DNA of 64,000 bases from Deltaproteobacteria bacterium. Its GTDB lineage: Bacteria > Desulfobacterota > Desulfomonilia > UBA1062. The stretch spans positions 1 through 64,000 of the forward strand of contig JAHDOV010000021.1 in assembly GCA_018434685.1 (NCBI GenBank), read 5' to 3'. This document shows positions 9,251 through 17,547 of this stretch, in pieces (the first letter of the stretch is position 1; each line of letters opens with the position of its first letter). The notes below the pieces were generated by a model, which was not told where the DNA came from, did no database searches, and saw nothing but the letters and a program-made list of their open reading frames with translations. A program made the translations under genes and the position numbers.

Positions 9251-9281
9251 CCAAGCGCCTAATGCCCAGTGCCTACCTTAT
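9251..9281 (-). repeat. stop-codon-associated GGCRCTGGGC repeat, copy 2
   Basis: Read on the minus strand it runs ATAAGGTAGGCACTGGGC then ATTAGGCGCTTGG, closely matching copy 1. It lies 30 nt past the stop of the ACT gene at 9311, separated by a degenerate series of GGTATAAGG-like units. Confidence 0.75.
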
Positions 9282-9310
9282 ACCTTAAACCCCATACCTT
9301 ACACCTTTCT

Positions 9311-9766
9311 TCAGTATTTCAGGTAATGGAAGGGCTCGATGGTGGCCAGGGCCTCGGCGCTGAGCGTCTTGAACTTGTGTTCCTTCAATACCTTCTGGGT
9401 CCCCTCGAGGTCCGAGACATCAATCACGAATACCGCGGTCTTGTTGCTTTCGATGACAAAGCCGTAGGCGTTTTCGATATTGATCTGCTGGTCGGCAAGC
9501 AGTCTGACGAGCCTGTCCATGCTGCCGGGCTTGTCGTCGAGGATGACGGCGATCACCGGGGTGAGGTTTGCCGCGATTCCTTTTCTGGTCAGGATCTTGT
9601 GGGCGAGCTTCGGGTCGTCCACCAGGATGTTGAAGAACCCGTGCTCCCCGAAGGAAGAGATGGTGATGGCACGGATATTGATCTTTTCGCCGGCAAGGAT
9701 TCCGGAGACCTCGGCAAGCTTCCCCGGGGTGTTCTGGGTCGGAATGGTCAGTTGATATGCAATCAT
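9311..9766 (-). CDS. tandem ACT-domain protein (second copy)
   Basis: A 151-residue protein of two ACT domains; the first starts with NTPGKLAEVSGILAGEKINI and the second with DKPGSMDRLVRLLADQQINI. It has the same build as the protein at 4693-5124, although sequence identity is modest. A Shine-Dalgarno-like AAGGTG lies before the ATG. It stands alone on the minus strand, convergent with dctM. A role in amino acid sensing is likely from the family, with the ligand unknown. Confidence 0.88.
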   Translation of the reverse strand: MIAYQLTIPTQNTPGKLAEVSGILAGEKINIRAITISSFGEHGFFNILVDDPKLAHKILTRKGIAANLTPVIAVILDDKPGSMDRLVRLLADQQINIENAYGFVIESNKTAVFVIDVSDLEGTQKVLKEHKFKTLSAEALATIEPFHYLKY

Positions 9767-9992
9767 AATTCACCTTTTACGTGAGTGTTCAGCGTGTAGA
9801 GAATTCCCGCCCAAAGGTGCATACACCATGCAGACATCGGTGATGAGTATTTCATAATCATTTCAGCCTAATGTCAAGGCAATTCTTAGCGTTTCTGCAG
9901 CGGCAGTGCGTCTCCTGGTGCAGTCGCCACTGGGCCCGGACAGGGGCAATGAAGTGCCCTGCAGGTACACCCGGCGGTCATGCCCGAAGAAC

Positions 9993-10763
9993 CTAGCGGG
10001 AGCAGGCGGAGATGAAGCAGTGATCGTCCCGCCATTCTTCCCAGGTGCCTTTTTCTTCCTCGGCGTATTCCGGCGCCCCCCCGTCGTACGAGTAGCCGTT
10101 TATCTCGTCATTCCAGTTATGAGACATGGCGAATACTCCGGAGCCCGGCCTGAGGTATTCGGTGATGGGTCCATCGGTCCAGGGCAGGGAGTCGAACACG
10201 ATGGTGGCGCAGCCCTCGATGTCTCCCACCTGTTTGCCGGTCTCGGCCACCTCCCCGAAGAACACCTCCTGGCCCGGGACCGGGTCTGTGGGATATTTCA
10301 GGGTGGTCTCTCCCTCCGGCAGGTCGGTGTAACTCCAGCCGATGACGCCCCCATCACCGGAGTAGGCTGCCAGGAGGATGTGTATGTTGTCGTCGATGTC
10401 CTTTGCATAGTAGAGATAGATGTCGTGTACATCCACGTCCGGGGATAATCCGCCATATGGCGGGATGGAGACATGCTCGCGGATCACCGCGCAGTCAATG
10501 CCGTCGAGGGTATACTCCTGGTGGTAGGTCTGGGAGAGGGCATAATCGGTGTAGTCGCCGTATCCGATCAGGCTGGTGAGAAAGTCCAGGGTGCGATCGT
10601 ATTCGCTGAAAAAGCTGTTCTCGTAGAGGTTCATGCTGTCGACCGAGAAGGTATATCCGTCTATCGTGGTATCAGCAAATGCCACGTGCGAAACAAAAAC
10701 AAGAAACGACACGAAAAGGGCTGAGAAGAGTATCTTTGATGAACACCGCACAAGACATTTCAT
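9993..10763 (-). CDS. secreted protein of unknown function
   Basis: No family is recognised. The 256-residue protein begins with a basic n-region, a hydrophobic core (ALFVSFLVFVSHV) and a probable cleavage site AFA/DT near residue 30. The mature part is acidic and rich in Tyr, Asp and Gly, has two cysteine-containing patches (GIDCAV and EGCATIV), and ends in CFISACSR. It is probably periplasmic or extracellular. It stands between the ACT gene and the glp transporter terminator. Confidence 0.7.
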   Translation of the reverse strand: MKCLVRCSSKILFSALFVSFLVFVSHVAFADTTIDGYTFSVDSMNLYENSFFSEYDRTLDFLTSLIGYGDYTDYALSQTYHQEYTLDGIDCAVIREHVSIPPYGGLSPDVDVHDIYLYYAKDIDDNIHILLAAYSGDGGVIGWSYTDLPEGETTLKYPTDPVPGQEVFFGEVAETGKQVGDIEGCATIVFDSLPWTDGPITEYLRPGSGVFAMSHNWNDEINGYSYDGGAPEYAEEEKGTWEEWRDDHCFISACSR

Positions 10764-10840
10764 AAGTGCCCTAGAATATCCTGATTTATTTGATTTTGCA
10801 AATAAACTCTTAAAAAGCAGACCATTTTTTGTAATAAATA

Positions 10841-10865
10841 GGGGCAGGCCGAGAAGGCCTGCCCC
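10841..10865 (-). terminator. terminator of the glp transporter operon
   Basis: A perfect 10-bp stem pairs GGGGCAGGCC (10841-10850) with GGCCTGCCCC (10856-10865) around a 5-nt loop. It lies about 40 nt after the glpV stop. On the minus strand an AT-rich tail follows rather than a pure T-run. On the plus strand a T7 run begins about 13 nt after the stem. Confidence 0.7.
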
Positions 10866-10903
10866 GGGAAGGTGTTTTTTTGATCTCTGAGTTAATGGGA
10901 TGC

Positions 10904-12664
10904 TTAACGCACCCGGCCTTCCCTCCAGGCCTGAATGAGCTGATCGTAGTTGATCGTCTCACCCTGCGGTTTCTCATTGGCAAGTTTCGGCTGAGGTGCG
11001 AAGTTGCCCGGCTTATTGAGCCAGGTGGCTTCATCAACGCAGGGATTCAGTTTTGGACCGCGCTCCCCCTGTACACCGGAACGCTCGAGACGTTCCAGCA
11101 CCTTGTCCTGCTCGCGGGCCAGATTGTCCATGGCCTGGTCCGTGGTCACTTCACCGGCAGCCGCTTCGCCGATATTCTGCCACCACAGTTGTGCCATCTT
11201 GGGATAATCAGGTACGTTGGTGCCGGTAGGCGTCCATGCAACACGGGCCGGGCTGCGGTAAAACTCCACCAACCCGCCAAGCTTCGGTGCACGCTCGGTA
11301 AAGGACTTGTCCCGGATGTCGCTGTCGCGCACGAGCGTCAGGCCCACGTGTGCTTTTTTCAGAGACGTGGTCTTGGCAACACAGAACTGGGCATAGAGCC
11401 ATGCGGCCTTGCGACGTTCCAGCGGGGTACTCTTGAACAGTGTCCACGATCCGCAATCCTGATAGCCCAGTTTCATCCCTTCTTTCCAGTAAGGGCCGTG
11501 TGGCGACGGAGCCATACGCCATTTCGGCGTCCCGTCGGCGTTGACTGTCGGGCCCGGAGCGACCATGTCAGGGATAAAGGCAGTGTACCAGAAGATCTGC
11601 TGCGCTACATTCCCTTTCGCCAGAAACGGCAGGTACTGGTAGAAATCCATGCCCTGGGCAGCAGGAGGTGCGTACTTCTTAAGCCACTCCAGATACTTTC
11701 GAAGGGCATACTTGGCTGCAGGGCCGTTGGCGTCGCCGCCCCGGCAAACGCTCGAACCCACCGGACGGTCGTTTTCGTCAACACGGATACCCCATTCATC
11801 AACCGGCTTGCCATTGGGGATACCAACGTCGCCGTTGCCGGCCATCGATAACCATGCATCGGTGAAACGCCAGCCGAGATCCGGGGCCTTCTTGCCGTAG
11901 TCGTTGTGACCGTAAACCTTTACGCCGTCGATTTCCTTGACATGCACGGTAAAGAACTCGGCGATGTCTTCATAGGCCGACCAGTTGATGGGTACGCCCA
12001 GCTCGTAGCCGTAGAGCTCCTTGAACTTCTTTTTGAAATCCTCGCGGTTGAACCAGTCATAGCGGAACCAGTAGAGGTTTGCGAACTGCTGATCCGGGAG
12101 CTGGTAGAGTTTGCCGTCAGGGCCGGTGGTGAAGGATTTACCCATGAAATCGTCAATGTCAAGAGTCGGCAGGGTTACGTCTTTCCCCTCGCCGGCCATG
12201 AAATCGCTCAAGGCAACCACATAAGGGTAACGCCAGTGGGTGCCGATGAGATCTGAGTCGTTTACATAGGCATCGTAAATGTTCTTTCCCGACTGCCACT
12301 GCGTCTGCAGCTTTTCAATGACGTCACCTTCCTGGATAAGATCGTGCGCGACCTTTATGCCGGTAATCTCGTAAAATGCCTTGGCCAGCACTTTGGATTC
12401 ATATTCGTGGGTTGGGATGGTCTCCGAGACCACCTTGATATCCATACCACGGAAGGGTTCCGCTGCCTTGGTAAACCATGCCATCTCTTCCATCTGCTGG
12501 GCTTTTGTCAGTGTAGAGGGTTGGAATTCCGTGTCGATCCATTTCTTGGCAGCATCCGAATACTGCGAAGACCAGCCCGGGACACTGATGAAAATTAACA
12601 GCAAGGCCATGATCCCGCAAAACGCTAAACTTTTCGTAAACCGGTTTGTACACATTTTACTCAT
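10904..12664 (-). CDS. glpV: glycerol ABC transporter solute-binding protein
   Basis: This large extracytoplasmic binding protein (586 residues) has a signal peptide ending near residue 32. The gene order glpS-T-P-Q-U-V is that of the rhizobial glycerol ABC transporter, and GlpV proteins are of this size. Motifs include YEITGIKVAHDLIQEGDVIE, TTGPDGKLYQLPDQQF and KLGYQDCGSWTLFKST. AGGAGGAGG precedes the ATG. It is separated from glpU by 218 nt holding its own promoter candidate and a hairpin (CCGGTT/AACCGG at 12750-12766), so the binding protein may be made in excess. The substrate is assigned by family only. Confidence 0.85.
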   Translation of the reverse strand: MSKMCTNRFTKSLAFCGIMALLLIFISVPGWSSQYSDAAKKWIDTEFQPSTLTKAQQMEEMAWFTKAAEPFRGMDIKVVSETIPTHEYESKVLAKAFYEITGIKVAHDLIQEGDVIEKLQTQWQSGKNIYDAYVNDSDLIGTHWRYPYVVALSDFMAGEGKDVTLPTLDIDDFMGKSFTTGPDGKLYQLPDQQFANLYWFRYDWFNREDFKKKFKELYGYELGVPINWSAYEDIAEFFTVHVKEIDGVKVYGHNDYGKKAPDLGWRFTDAWLSMAGNGDVGIPNGKPVDEWGIRVDENDRPVGSSVCRGGDANGPAAKYALRKYLEWLKKYAPPAAQGMDFYQYLPFLAKGNVAQQIFWYTAFIPDMVAPGPTVNADGTPKWRMAPSPHGPYWKEGMKLGYQDCGSWTLFKSTPLERRKAAWLYAQFCVAKTTSLKKAHVGLTLVRDSDIRDKSFTERAPKLGGLVEFYRSPARVAWTPTGTNVPDYPKMAQLWWQNIGEAAAGEVTTDQAMDNLAREQDKVLERLERSGVQGERGPKLNPCVDEATWLNKPGNFAPQPKLANEKPQGETINYDQLIQAWREGRVR

Positions 12665-12798
12665 TGCCGTTTCCTCCTCCTTTTTTTGGTTAACAGTACC
12701 TACCTTTCCGATCTCGGACTGGCTGTTCGTCTCTCGCTCGAAATTTTACCCGGTTGCCGAAACCGGCATCCTTAAGACATCCCACAAACACGATATCG

Positions 12799-12829
12799 AA
12801 AATACAGGCTGTGCATACCGGCAAGTCAA
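12799..12829 (-). promoter_or_regulatory. possible internal promoter for glpV
   Basis: On the minus strand TTGACT (12829-12824) is followed by TGTATT at 17 bp or TATTTT at 19 bp spacing. It lies in the 218-nt gap between glpU and glpV. Confidence 0.4.
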
Positions 12830-12882
12830 CCCGGGAATGCCAATCAGCCGATCACAGTTCTTTATGTAAAACGCCTTGGGCT

Positions 12883-13161
12883 CTATCCAAAACGCAAAAC
12901 GATGATGAGCCAGACTATGCAGATCGGCATGGCAAACCACAGGCTCCAGCTGGTCAGGCCAAGCCAGGCAATATTGATGTAGGCGCTGGTGAGCAACCCA
13001 ATGAAGAAGCGGTCACCCCGCGTGGTCTTAATCGGCAGGAATCCCTTGCGTTCAATGGTGGGTGAAAGATACTGCCAGATTCCCATCCCCACCAGCATTC
13101 CTCCGATAGCAATAAAAAATCCGGCGGTAACTGGTGTCCAGGCCATCCATTCCAGATCCAT
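12883..13161 (-). CDS. glpU: DUF2160 small membrane protein of the glycerol transporter
   Basis: The 92-residue protein has two to three hydrophobic helices and the DUF2160 features MAWTPVTAGFFI and TTRGDRFFIGLLTSAYINIAW. Proteins of this family sit between the second permease and the binding protein in glpSTPQUV operons, as here; the precise role is unknown. It begins 12 nt after glpQ. Confidence 0.85.
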   Translation of the reverse strand: MDLEWMAWTPVTAGFFIAIGGMLVGMGIWQYLSPTIERKGFLPIKTTRGDRFFIGLLTSAYINIAWLGLTSWSLWFAMPICIVWLIIVLRFG

Positions 13162-13173
13162 AATCGTTCCTCT

Positions 13174-13977
13174 TTACACCCTGCCCAGGGCAAAGCCCTT
13201 GGCCATATGGTTACGTACAAACCAGATCACCAGCGCCCCCGGCACGATCGTGAGCACACCGGCCGCGGCCATCAGGCCCCAGTCAAGGCCCGTAGCGCTG
13301 ATCGTACGGGTCATGATTGCCCCGATAGGTTTCGCATTCGTTACTGTCAGTGTCCGGGCAAACAGCAGTTCAACCCAACTGAACATAAAACAGAAAAACG
13401 CGGTAACTCCCACTCCGGCTCGTATCAGAGGGATAAAAACGGTGATAAAGAAGCGGGGCAGGGAGTACCCGTCAATGAAGGCGGTTTCATCGATTTCCCG
13501 GGGAATGCCGGACATGAATCCCTCTAATATCCAGACAGCTAAAGGTACGTTGAAAAGACAGTGCGCCAGTGCCACCGCAATATGAGTATCGATCAGGCCT
13601 AATGTTGAATAGAGCTGAAAAAACGGCAGCAGGAAAACAGCAGCCGGCGCCATACGGTTGGTGAGCAGCCAGAAAAAGATCTGTTTGTCTCCGACGAACC
13701 GGTACCGTGAAAAGGCATAGGCGGCCGGCAGCGCAACCGTCAGCGAGATTGTGGTATTCATTGCGACGTAGATCATGGAATTGATATAACCGGAGTACCA
13801 GGATGCGTCGGTAAAGATCTTTATGTAGTTTACCAGTGTCGGATCGGTCGGGTAGAGCGTGAGCACACTTAAGATGTCGGCGTTGGTTCTCAGCGACATG
13901 TTGAGCATCCAGTAGATGGGAAGCAGCAGCAGCCCGAAGTAAAACGCCAGCAGGATAGTCCGTTTTTTCGGTATCAT
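13174..13977 (-). CDS. glpQ: glycerol ABC transporter permease 2
   Basis: A MalG-type inner-membrane permease of 267 residues with six predicted helices. The EAA loop is EIDETAFIDGYSLPRFFITV, which contacts the ATPase. The start codon overlaps the glpP stop as ATGA (13974-13977). An open frame extends upstream but lies inside glpP in the wrong frame, so the ATG at 13977 is used. Confidence 0.92.
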   Translation of the reverse strand: MIPKKRTILLAFYFGLLLLPIYWMLNMSLRTNADILSVLTLYPTDPTLVNYIKIFTDASWYSGYINSMIYVAMNTTISLTVALPAAYAFSRYRFVGDKQIFFWLLTNRMAPAAVFLLPFFQLYSTLGLIDTHIAVALAHCLFNVPLAVWILEGFMSGIPREIDETAFIDGYSLPRFFITVFIPLIRAGVGVTAFFCFMFSWVELLFARTLTVTNAKPIGAIMTRTISATGLDWGLMAAAGVLTIVPGALVIWFVRNHMAKGFALGRV

Positions 13978-14846
13978 GCCTTTTCTCCTCTTCCCACATT
14001 CTGGAGTACCTGGTAGAAAACAAAGCACAATGCCAGGACAATCAAAAAGTAAATGATCGAGAAGGCTGCCGCCGGTCCAAGGTCGAACTGTCCGACGGCA
14101 AGCTTCACCAGGTAGATCGACAGGAACGTGGTGGAATTGCCGGGACCTCCTCCGGTGAGGACGAAGGGTTCGGCATAGATCAGGAAACTGTCCATGAAGC
14201 GCAGCAACAAGGCGATGGTCAATACTCCCCGCATCTTCGGGAGCTGTATGTAGCGGAAGGTAGCCCATGCCGACGCGCCGTCAATCTTGGCTGCCTGGTA
14301 GTACACCTCAGGTATCGCCCGCAGCCCGGCATAGGCCAACAGGGCAACGAGAGGGGTCCAATGCCATACCTCCATGAGCATCAGGGTGATCCAGGCATCG
14401 AGCGGGCTCGCCGTATGATCGAATGCGATGCCCATGCTGTTGATGATGGACCCGAACAAACCGATGTCCGGCCGGGTAAAGATGAGCCAGATCGTTCCGA
14501 TCACATTCCATGGGATGAGCAGTGGCAGTGCCAGGGTGACCAGACTGAATGAGACTCCCCAGCCTCGTTTCGGCATTGCAAGGGCAATCATGACACCCAG
14601 CGGCATCTCTATCAACAGTACCAGGCCGGAAAACAGGAATTGACGCCACAAGGCCTCATGGAGGCGACGGTCCGCCAAGGTCGCCTTGAACCATTCAGCG
14701 CCGACAAATACTCGCTGGCCCGGCCCGAAGATGTCCTGTACCGAGTAATTCACCACGGTCATCAGGGGGATTACGGCGCTGAAGGCGACAATAGCAAAGA
14801 CGGGTAATACCAGGAACCATGCCTTATTGTTATCCCATTTCTCCAT
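13974..14846 (-). CDS. glpP: glycerol ABC transporter permease 1
   Basis: A MalF-type permease of 290 residues with six helices and the EAA loop EVYYQAAKIDGASAWATFRY. The ATG at 14846 has AAGGAG upstream; the longer frame to 14921 has a non-membrane basic extension that overlaps glpT and was rejected. It is coupled to glpQ by a 4-nt overlap. Confidence 0.92.
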   Translation of the reverse strand: MEKWDNNKAWFLVLPVFAIVAFSAVIPLMTVVNYSVQDIFGPGQRVFVGAEWFKATLADRRLHEALWRQFLFSGLVLLIEMPLGVMIALAMPKRGWGVSFSLVTLALPLLIPWNVIGTIWLIFTRPDIGLFGSIINSMGIAFDHTASPLDAWITLMLMEVWHWTPLVALLAYAGLRAIPEVYYQAAKIDGASAWATFRYIQLPKMRGVLTIALLLRFMDSFLIYAEPFVLTGGGPGNSTTFLSIYLVKLAVGQFDLGPAAAFSIIYFLIVLALCFVFYQVLQNVGRGEKA

Positions 14847-14860
14847 AATGCCGCTCCTTG

Positions 14861-15946
14861 CTATCTGACGAGCCGCCCGTCGGCAAACAACCTGAGCTTT
14901 TCCTTTGGAAAGACAAGCCATGCCTTTCCTTCAGGGACAGGCCTGCCTTCCGGCACCTTTGCCCACAAGGTTTTGCCGGGCAGGCTCAGTACTACAATCT
15001 TGAAGTTTCCCTGGTCTTCAACCGCACGAATCCTGGCCGGTATGCTGCCCTCCTCCTGTTTTGATCTTAACTGGACATATGATGGCCGTATCCCCAGTTC
15101 CATCTTTCCCTGGGCCTTGTGTCCCAGAGCCGCTGTTTCCTCGTCGAGCGGTATGCCAACATCATCGACCCGGGCAATGTTTCCCTCCAGGGTGCACGGC
15201 AGGAAGTTCATCCCGGGGCTGCCTATGAAATAGCCCACGAAGGTATGCTCAGGGGTTTCGAAGAGGTCCTCGGGGGTACCGATTTGTATGATCTCACCCT
15301 CGCACATGACGACCACTTTATCGGCGAAGGTCAGGGCTTCCACCTGATCGTGCGTGACATAAATAAATGTCAGATTCAACTGTTCGTGGATCTGCTTGAG
15401 CTTGCGCCGCAGTTGCCATTTCATGTGCGGATCGATCACGGTCAGCGGTTCGTCAAAAAGTATGGCCGCCACGTCACTTCGAACCAGCCCCCGGCCTAAT
15501 GAAACCTTCTGCTTGGCGGATGCATCCAAACCGGCAGCCCTGTTTTTCAGAAACGGTGTAAGGTCAAGGATGTCAGCTACCTCATGTACCCGCTGGATGA
15601 TTTCACGGCGGTGAACGCCTCGGTTCCTTAAGGGGAAGGCCAGATTATCAAAAACCGTCATCGTGTCGTACAAAACCGGAAACTGAAAAACCTGTGCGAT
15701 GTTGCGCTGCTCGGGTGGCAGCGAGGTAATATCCTTACCGTTGAAAAGAACGCGACCCTTGGTGGGGGTAATCAGGCCCGAAATGATGTTCAGCAACGTG
15801 GTCTTTCCGCATCCGGAGGGCCCCAGCAGGGCATAAGCGCCCCCGTCATCCCAGATATTGTGGATGCGTTTCAGGGCATAATCCGATTCTCCCTTTGGCT
15901 TGCGCAGGTAGCTGTGTGCTATTTCATGTAACTCGACTTGCGCCAT
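14861..15946 (-). CDS. glpT: glycerol ABC transporter ATPase with degenerate signature motif
   Basis: A CUT1-type ATPase of 361 residues with a C-terminal TOBE-like regulatory part. Walker A is GPSGCGKTT, Walker B is ILFDEPLTVID, and the switch histidine is present in YVTHDQ. The ABC signature is abnormal: LDASAKQKVSLGRG replaces LSGGQ. GlpS, its partner, has the opposite defects, so only one composite site should be fully competent. It lies 9 nt after glpS. Confidence 0.92.
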   Translation of the reverse strand: MAQVELHEIAHSYLRKPKGESDYALKRIHNIWDDGGAYALLGPSGCGKTTLLNIISGLITPTKGRVLFNGKDITSLPPEQRNIAQVFQFPVLYDTMTVFDNLAFPLRNRGVHRREIIQRVHEVADILDLTPFLKNRAAGLDASAKQKVSLGRGLVRSDVAAILFDEPLTVIDPHMKWQLRRKLKQIHEQLNLTFIYVTHDQVEALTFADKVVVMCEGEIIQIGTPEDLFETPEHTFVGYFIGSPGMNFLPCTLEGNIARVDDVGIPLDEETAALGHKAQGKMELGIRPSYVQLRSKQEEGSIPARIRAVEDQGNFKIVVLSLPGKTLWAKVPEGRPVPEGKAWLVFPKEKLRLFADGRLVR

Positions 15947-15955
15947 GACGATCTC

Positions 15956-17098
15956 CTAGCCCGGCATGGGTTGAACGACACCATTGGACGGTGACGCAAC
16001 CAGGTTCCCTTCTTTATTATAAACAAAAAAGCAACTCGGGCTGACATATACCTTTATTTCAGCGCCGATCCGGGCAGACCGGACACCGTCTTCCTGCACC
16101 ACCATCTGACAATAGCCGCAGTCGACATGAATGAAGGTTTCCGAACCGTTTATCTCCGAGAGTTCCACTTTGGCATGCATTTCGAGATCACTCTCGCCTG
16201 TCCTGAGGAGAAAAAGATGACTGGAGCGCACGCCGAATATATACTCCCCGGACAACAAGGAGCTCATGTGAGGGGGCAGAGGAAATTCAATGTCCTGCCC
16301 AAGGCATGCCGTGCCGGCCTGGACCGTGGCGTCAATATAGTTGATGGGCGGGTCGCTGAATATTTCAGCTGCCTTGAGCGCTGCAGGATTGTGGTAGACT
16401 TTCCGGGTAGGGCCGCTTTGAATGACGCACCCCTGGTCGATCAAGACTATGTTCCCCTCCAGCATCAGTGCCTCGGACGGCTCTGTGGTGGTATAGACGA
16501 CGATAGATTTGTGCTGCCTGAAAATCTCCTGAAGCTCAAGCCTGAGCTCTTCGCGGAGTTTATAGTCCAGGTTTACAAGCGGTTCGTCCAGCAAAAGCAG
16601 CTCGGCGTCTTTTACCAGGGCCCTGGCAATGGCCGTACGCTGCTGCTGTCCGCCGGAAAGCTCGGTAGGCAATCGGTCCAGCAGGTCATCTATGTGCAGC
16701 ATTTCAGCAGTCTTACGTACGTGCCGATCGATTTCGGCTTTTTTAAACCCGGCAATCTTTAAAGGCGATGCGATATTTTCGTAGATGCTCAGCGACGGGT
16801 AGTTGATGAACTGCTGATAGACCATGGCTACACTTCTTTTCCGCACGGATACGCCGGTGACATCTTTCCCGTTGATCTCGATGGTGCCGCGTGTAGGACG
16901 ATCCAATCCCGCCAGGATTCTCAGCAGCGATGTTTTACCGGACAGTGTTCGGCCCAGCACTACATTAATAGCGCTGGACTCAAACTCAAGGTTTATGTTT
17001 TCTAGATGAACATCACGCCCTACGACCTTGTCAATATTCCGCAGCAACAGGGTCTCAGGCTTTTCCGGTGTATGCTTGTCTGAACGAATTTCCGACAA
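15956..17098 (-). CDS. glpS: glycerol ABC transporter ATPase lacking the switch histidine
   Basis: A CUT1-type ATPase of 380 residues and first gene of the operon. Walker A is GRTLSGKTS, the signature LSGGQQQRTAIARA is intact, and Walker B is LLLLDEPLVNLD. The switch histidine is replaced: VYTTTEPSEAL instead of a THD motif. The start codon is TTG at 17098, with GAGGTG five bases upstream; no ATG is available. The N-terminus is about 17 residues longer than the ATPase core needs. Confidence 0.9.
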   Translation of the reverse strand: MSEIRSDKHTPEKPETLLLRNIDKVVGRDVHLENINLEFESSAINVVLGRTLSGKTSLLRILAGLDRPTRGTIEINGKDVTGVSVRKRSVAMVYQQFINYPSLSIYENIASPLKIAGFKKAEIDRHVRKTAEMLHIDDLLDRLPTELSGGQQQRTAIARALVKDAELLLLDEPLVNLDYKLREELRLELQEIFRQHKSIVVYTTTEPSEALMLEGNIVLIDQGCVIQSGPTRKVYHNPAALKAAEIFSDPPINYIDATVQAGTACLGQDIEFPLPPHMSSLLSGEYIFGVRSSHLFLLRTGESDLEMHAKVELSEINGSETFIHVDCGYCQMVVQEDGVRSARIGAEIKVYVSPSCFFVYNKEGNLVASPSNGVVQPMPG

Positions 17099-17153
17099 TC
17101 AATCACCTCAATTAATAAGAAACCGACACCTATCAACATATACTGATAATAGA

Positions 17154-17182
17154 ATGATAACACTCTTATATAGCTTGTTCAA
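17154..17182 (-). promoter_or_regulatory. glp operon promoter
   Basis: On the minus strand TTGAAC (17182-17177) and TATCAT (17159-17154) are 17 bp apart. Transcription would begin near 17147, about 50 nt before the TTG start of glpS. Confidence 0.6.
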
Positions 17183-17547
17183 GGGGAAAGCTTGAATAAC
17201 CCGAGAAGGTGCTCTTGCGTTTTCATTTCACAATACCACTGAGATGGGCATTAGTTTGTTTCCAATTTTGTCAGGTGCGGCGAGCCGGGTGCTTCAGGGC
17301 ATTGACAGGTGACCCTGTTGTGGTCTAGATTCTAAGTGATTGAATTCTCTCAGGAGAAAGTCAACGATATTTTACACCGCCAGGCTCTATGAAACGAACC
17401 CCCGTGTCTGACGGGCACCGCATGGGGTTGGGTTTGTTTGAAGGTGATTATGCAATAAGTGGGGGCTCTTAACTCGCTGATTTCATGCCGTATGACATGA
17501 TAAATCGCCAGTGGTTTTGATACAACATCAAGACAAGGAGGGAAAGG
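17183..17547. other. 365-bp divergent intergenic region
   Basis: It separates the glp operon from the XRE-cupin regulator. Apart from the palindrome at 17483-17500 and the Shine-Dalgarno AAGGAGGG before 17548, no gene, repeat or known RNA is recognised. Confidence 0.5.
17483..17500. promoter_or_regulatory. imperfect palindrome, possible operator
   Basis: The 18-mer TCATGCCGTATGACATGA matches its reverse complement at 14 of 18 positions, with perfect TCATG/CATGA outer arms. It sits 48 bp before the XRE-cupin start and is a plausible autoregulatory site. Confidence 0.4.

Noticed and set aside
8932-9281. MITE-like element with about 30-bp terminal inverted repeats
   Set aside because: The two ends are copies of the dispersed repeat that also occurs singly at 33637 and 38147. 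Their inversion is explained by the two flanking genes being convergent; no target duplication was found.
9030-9326. 98-codon plus-strand ORF
   Set aside because: It has no Shine-Dalgarno, runs through the repeat and into the 3' end of the opposite ACT gene, and has a low-complexity Arg/Lys/Gln composition.
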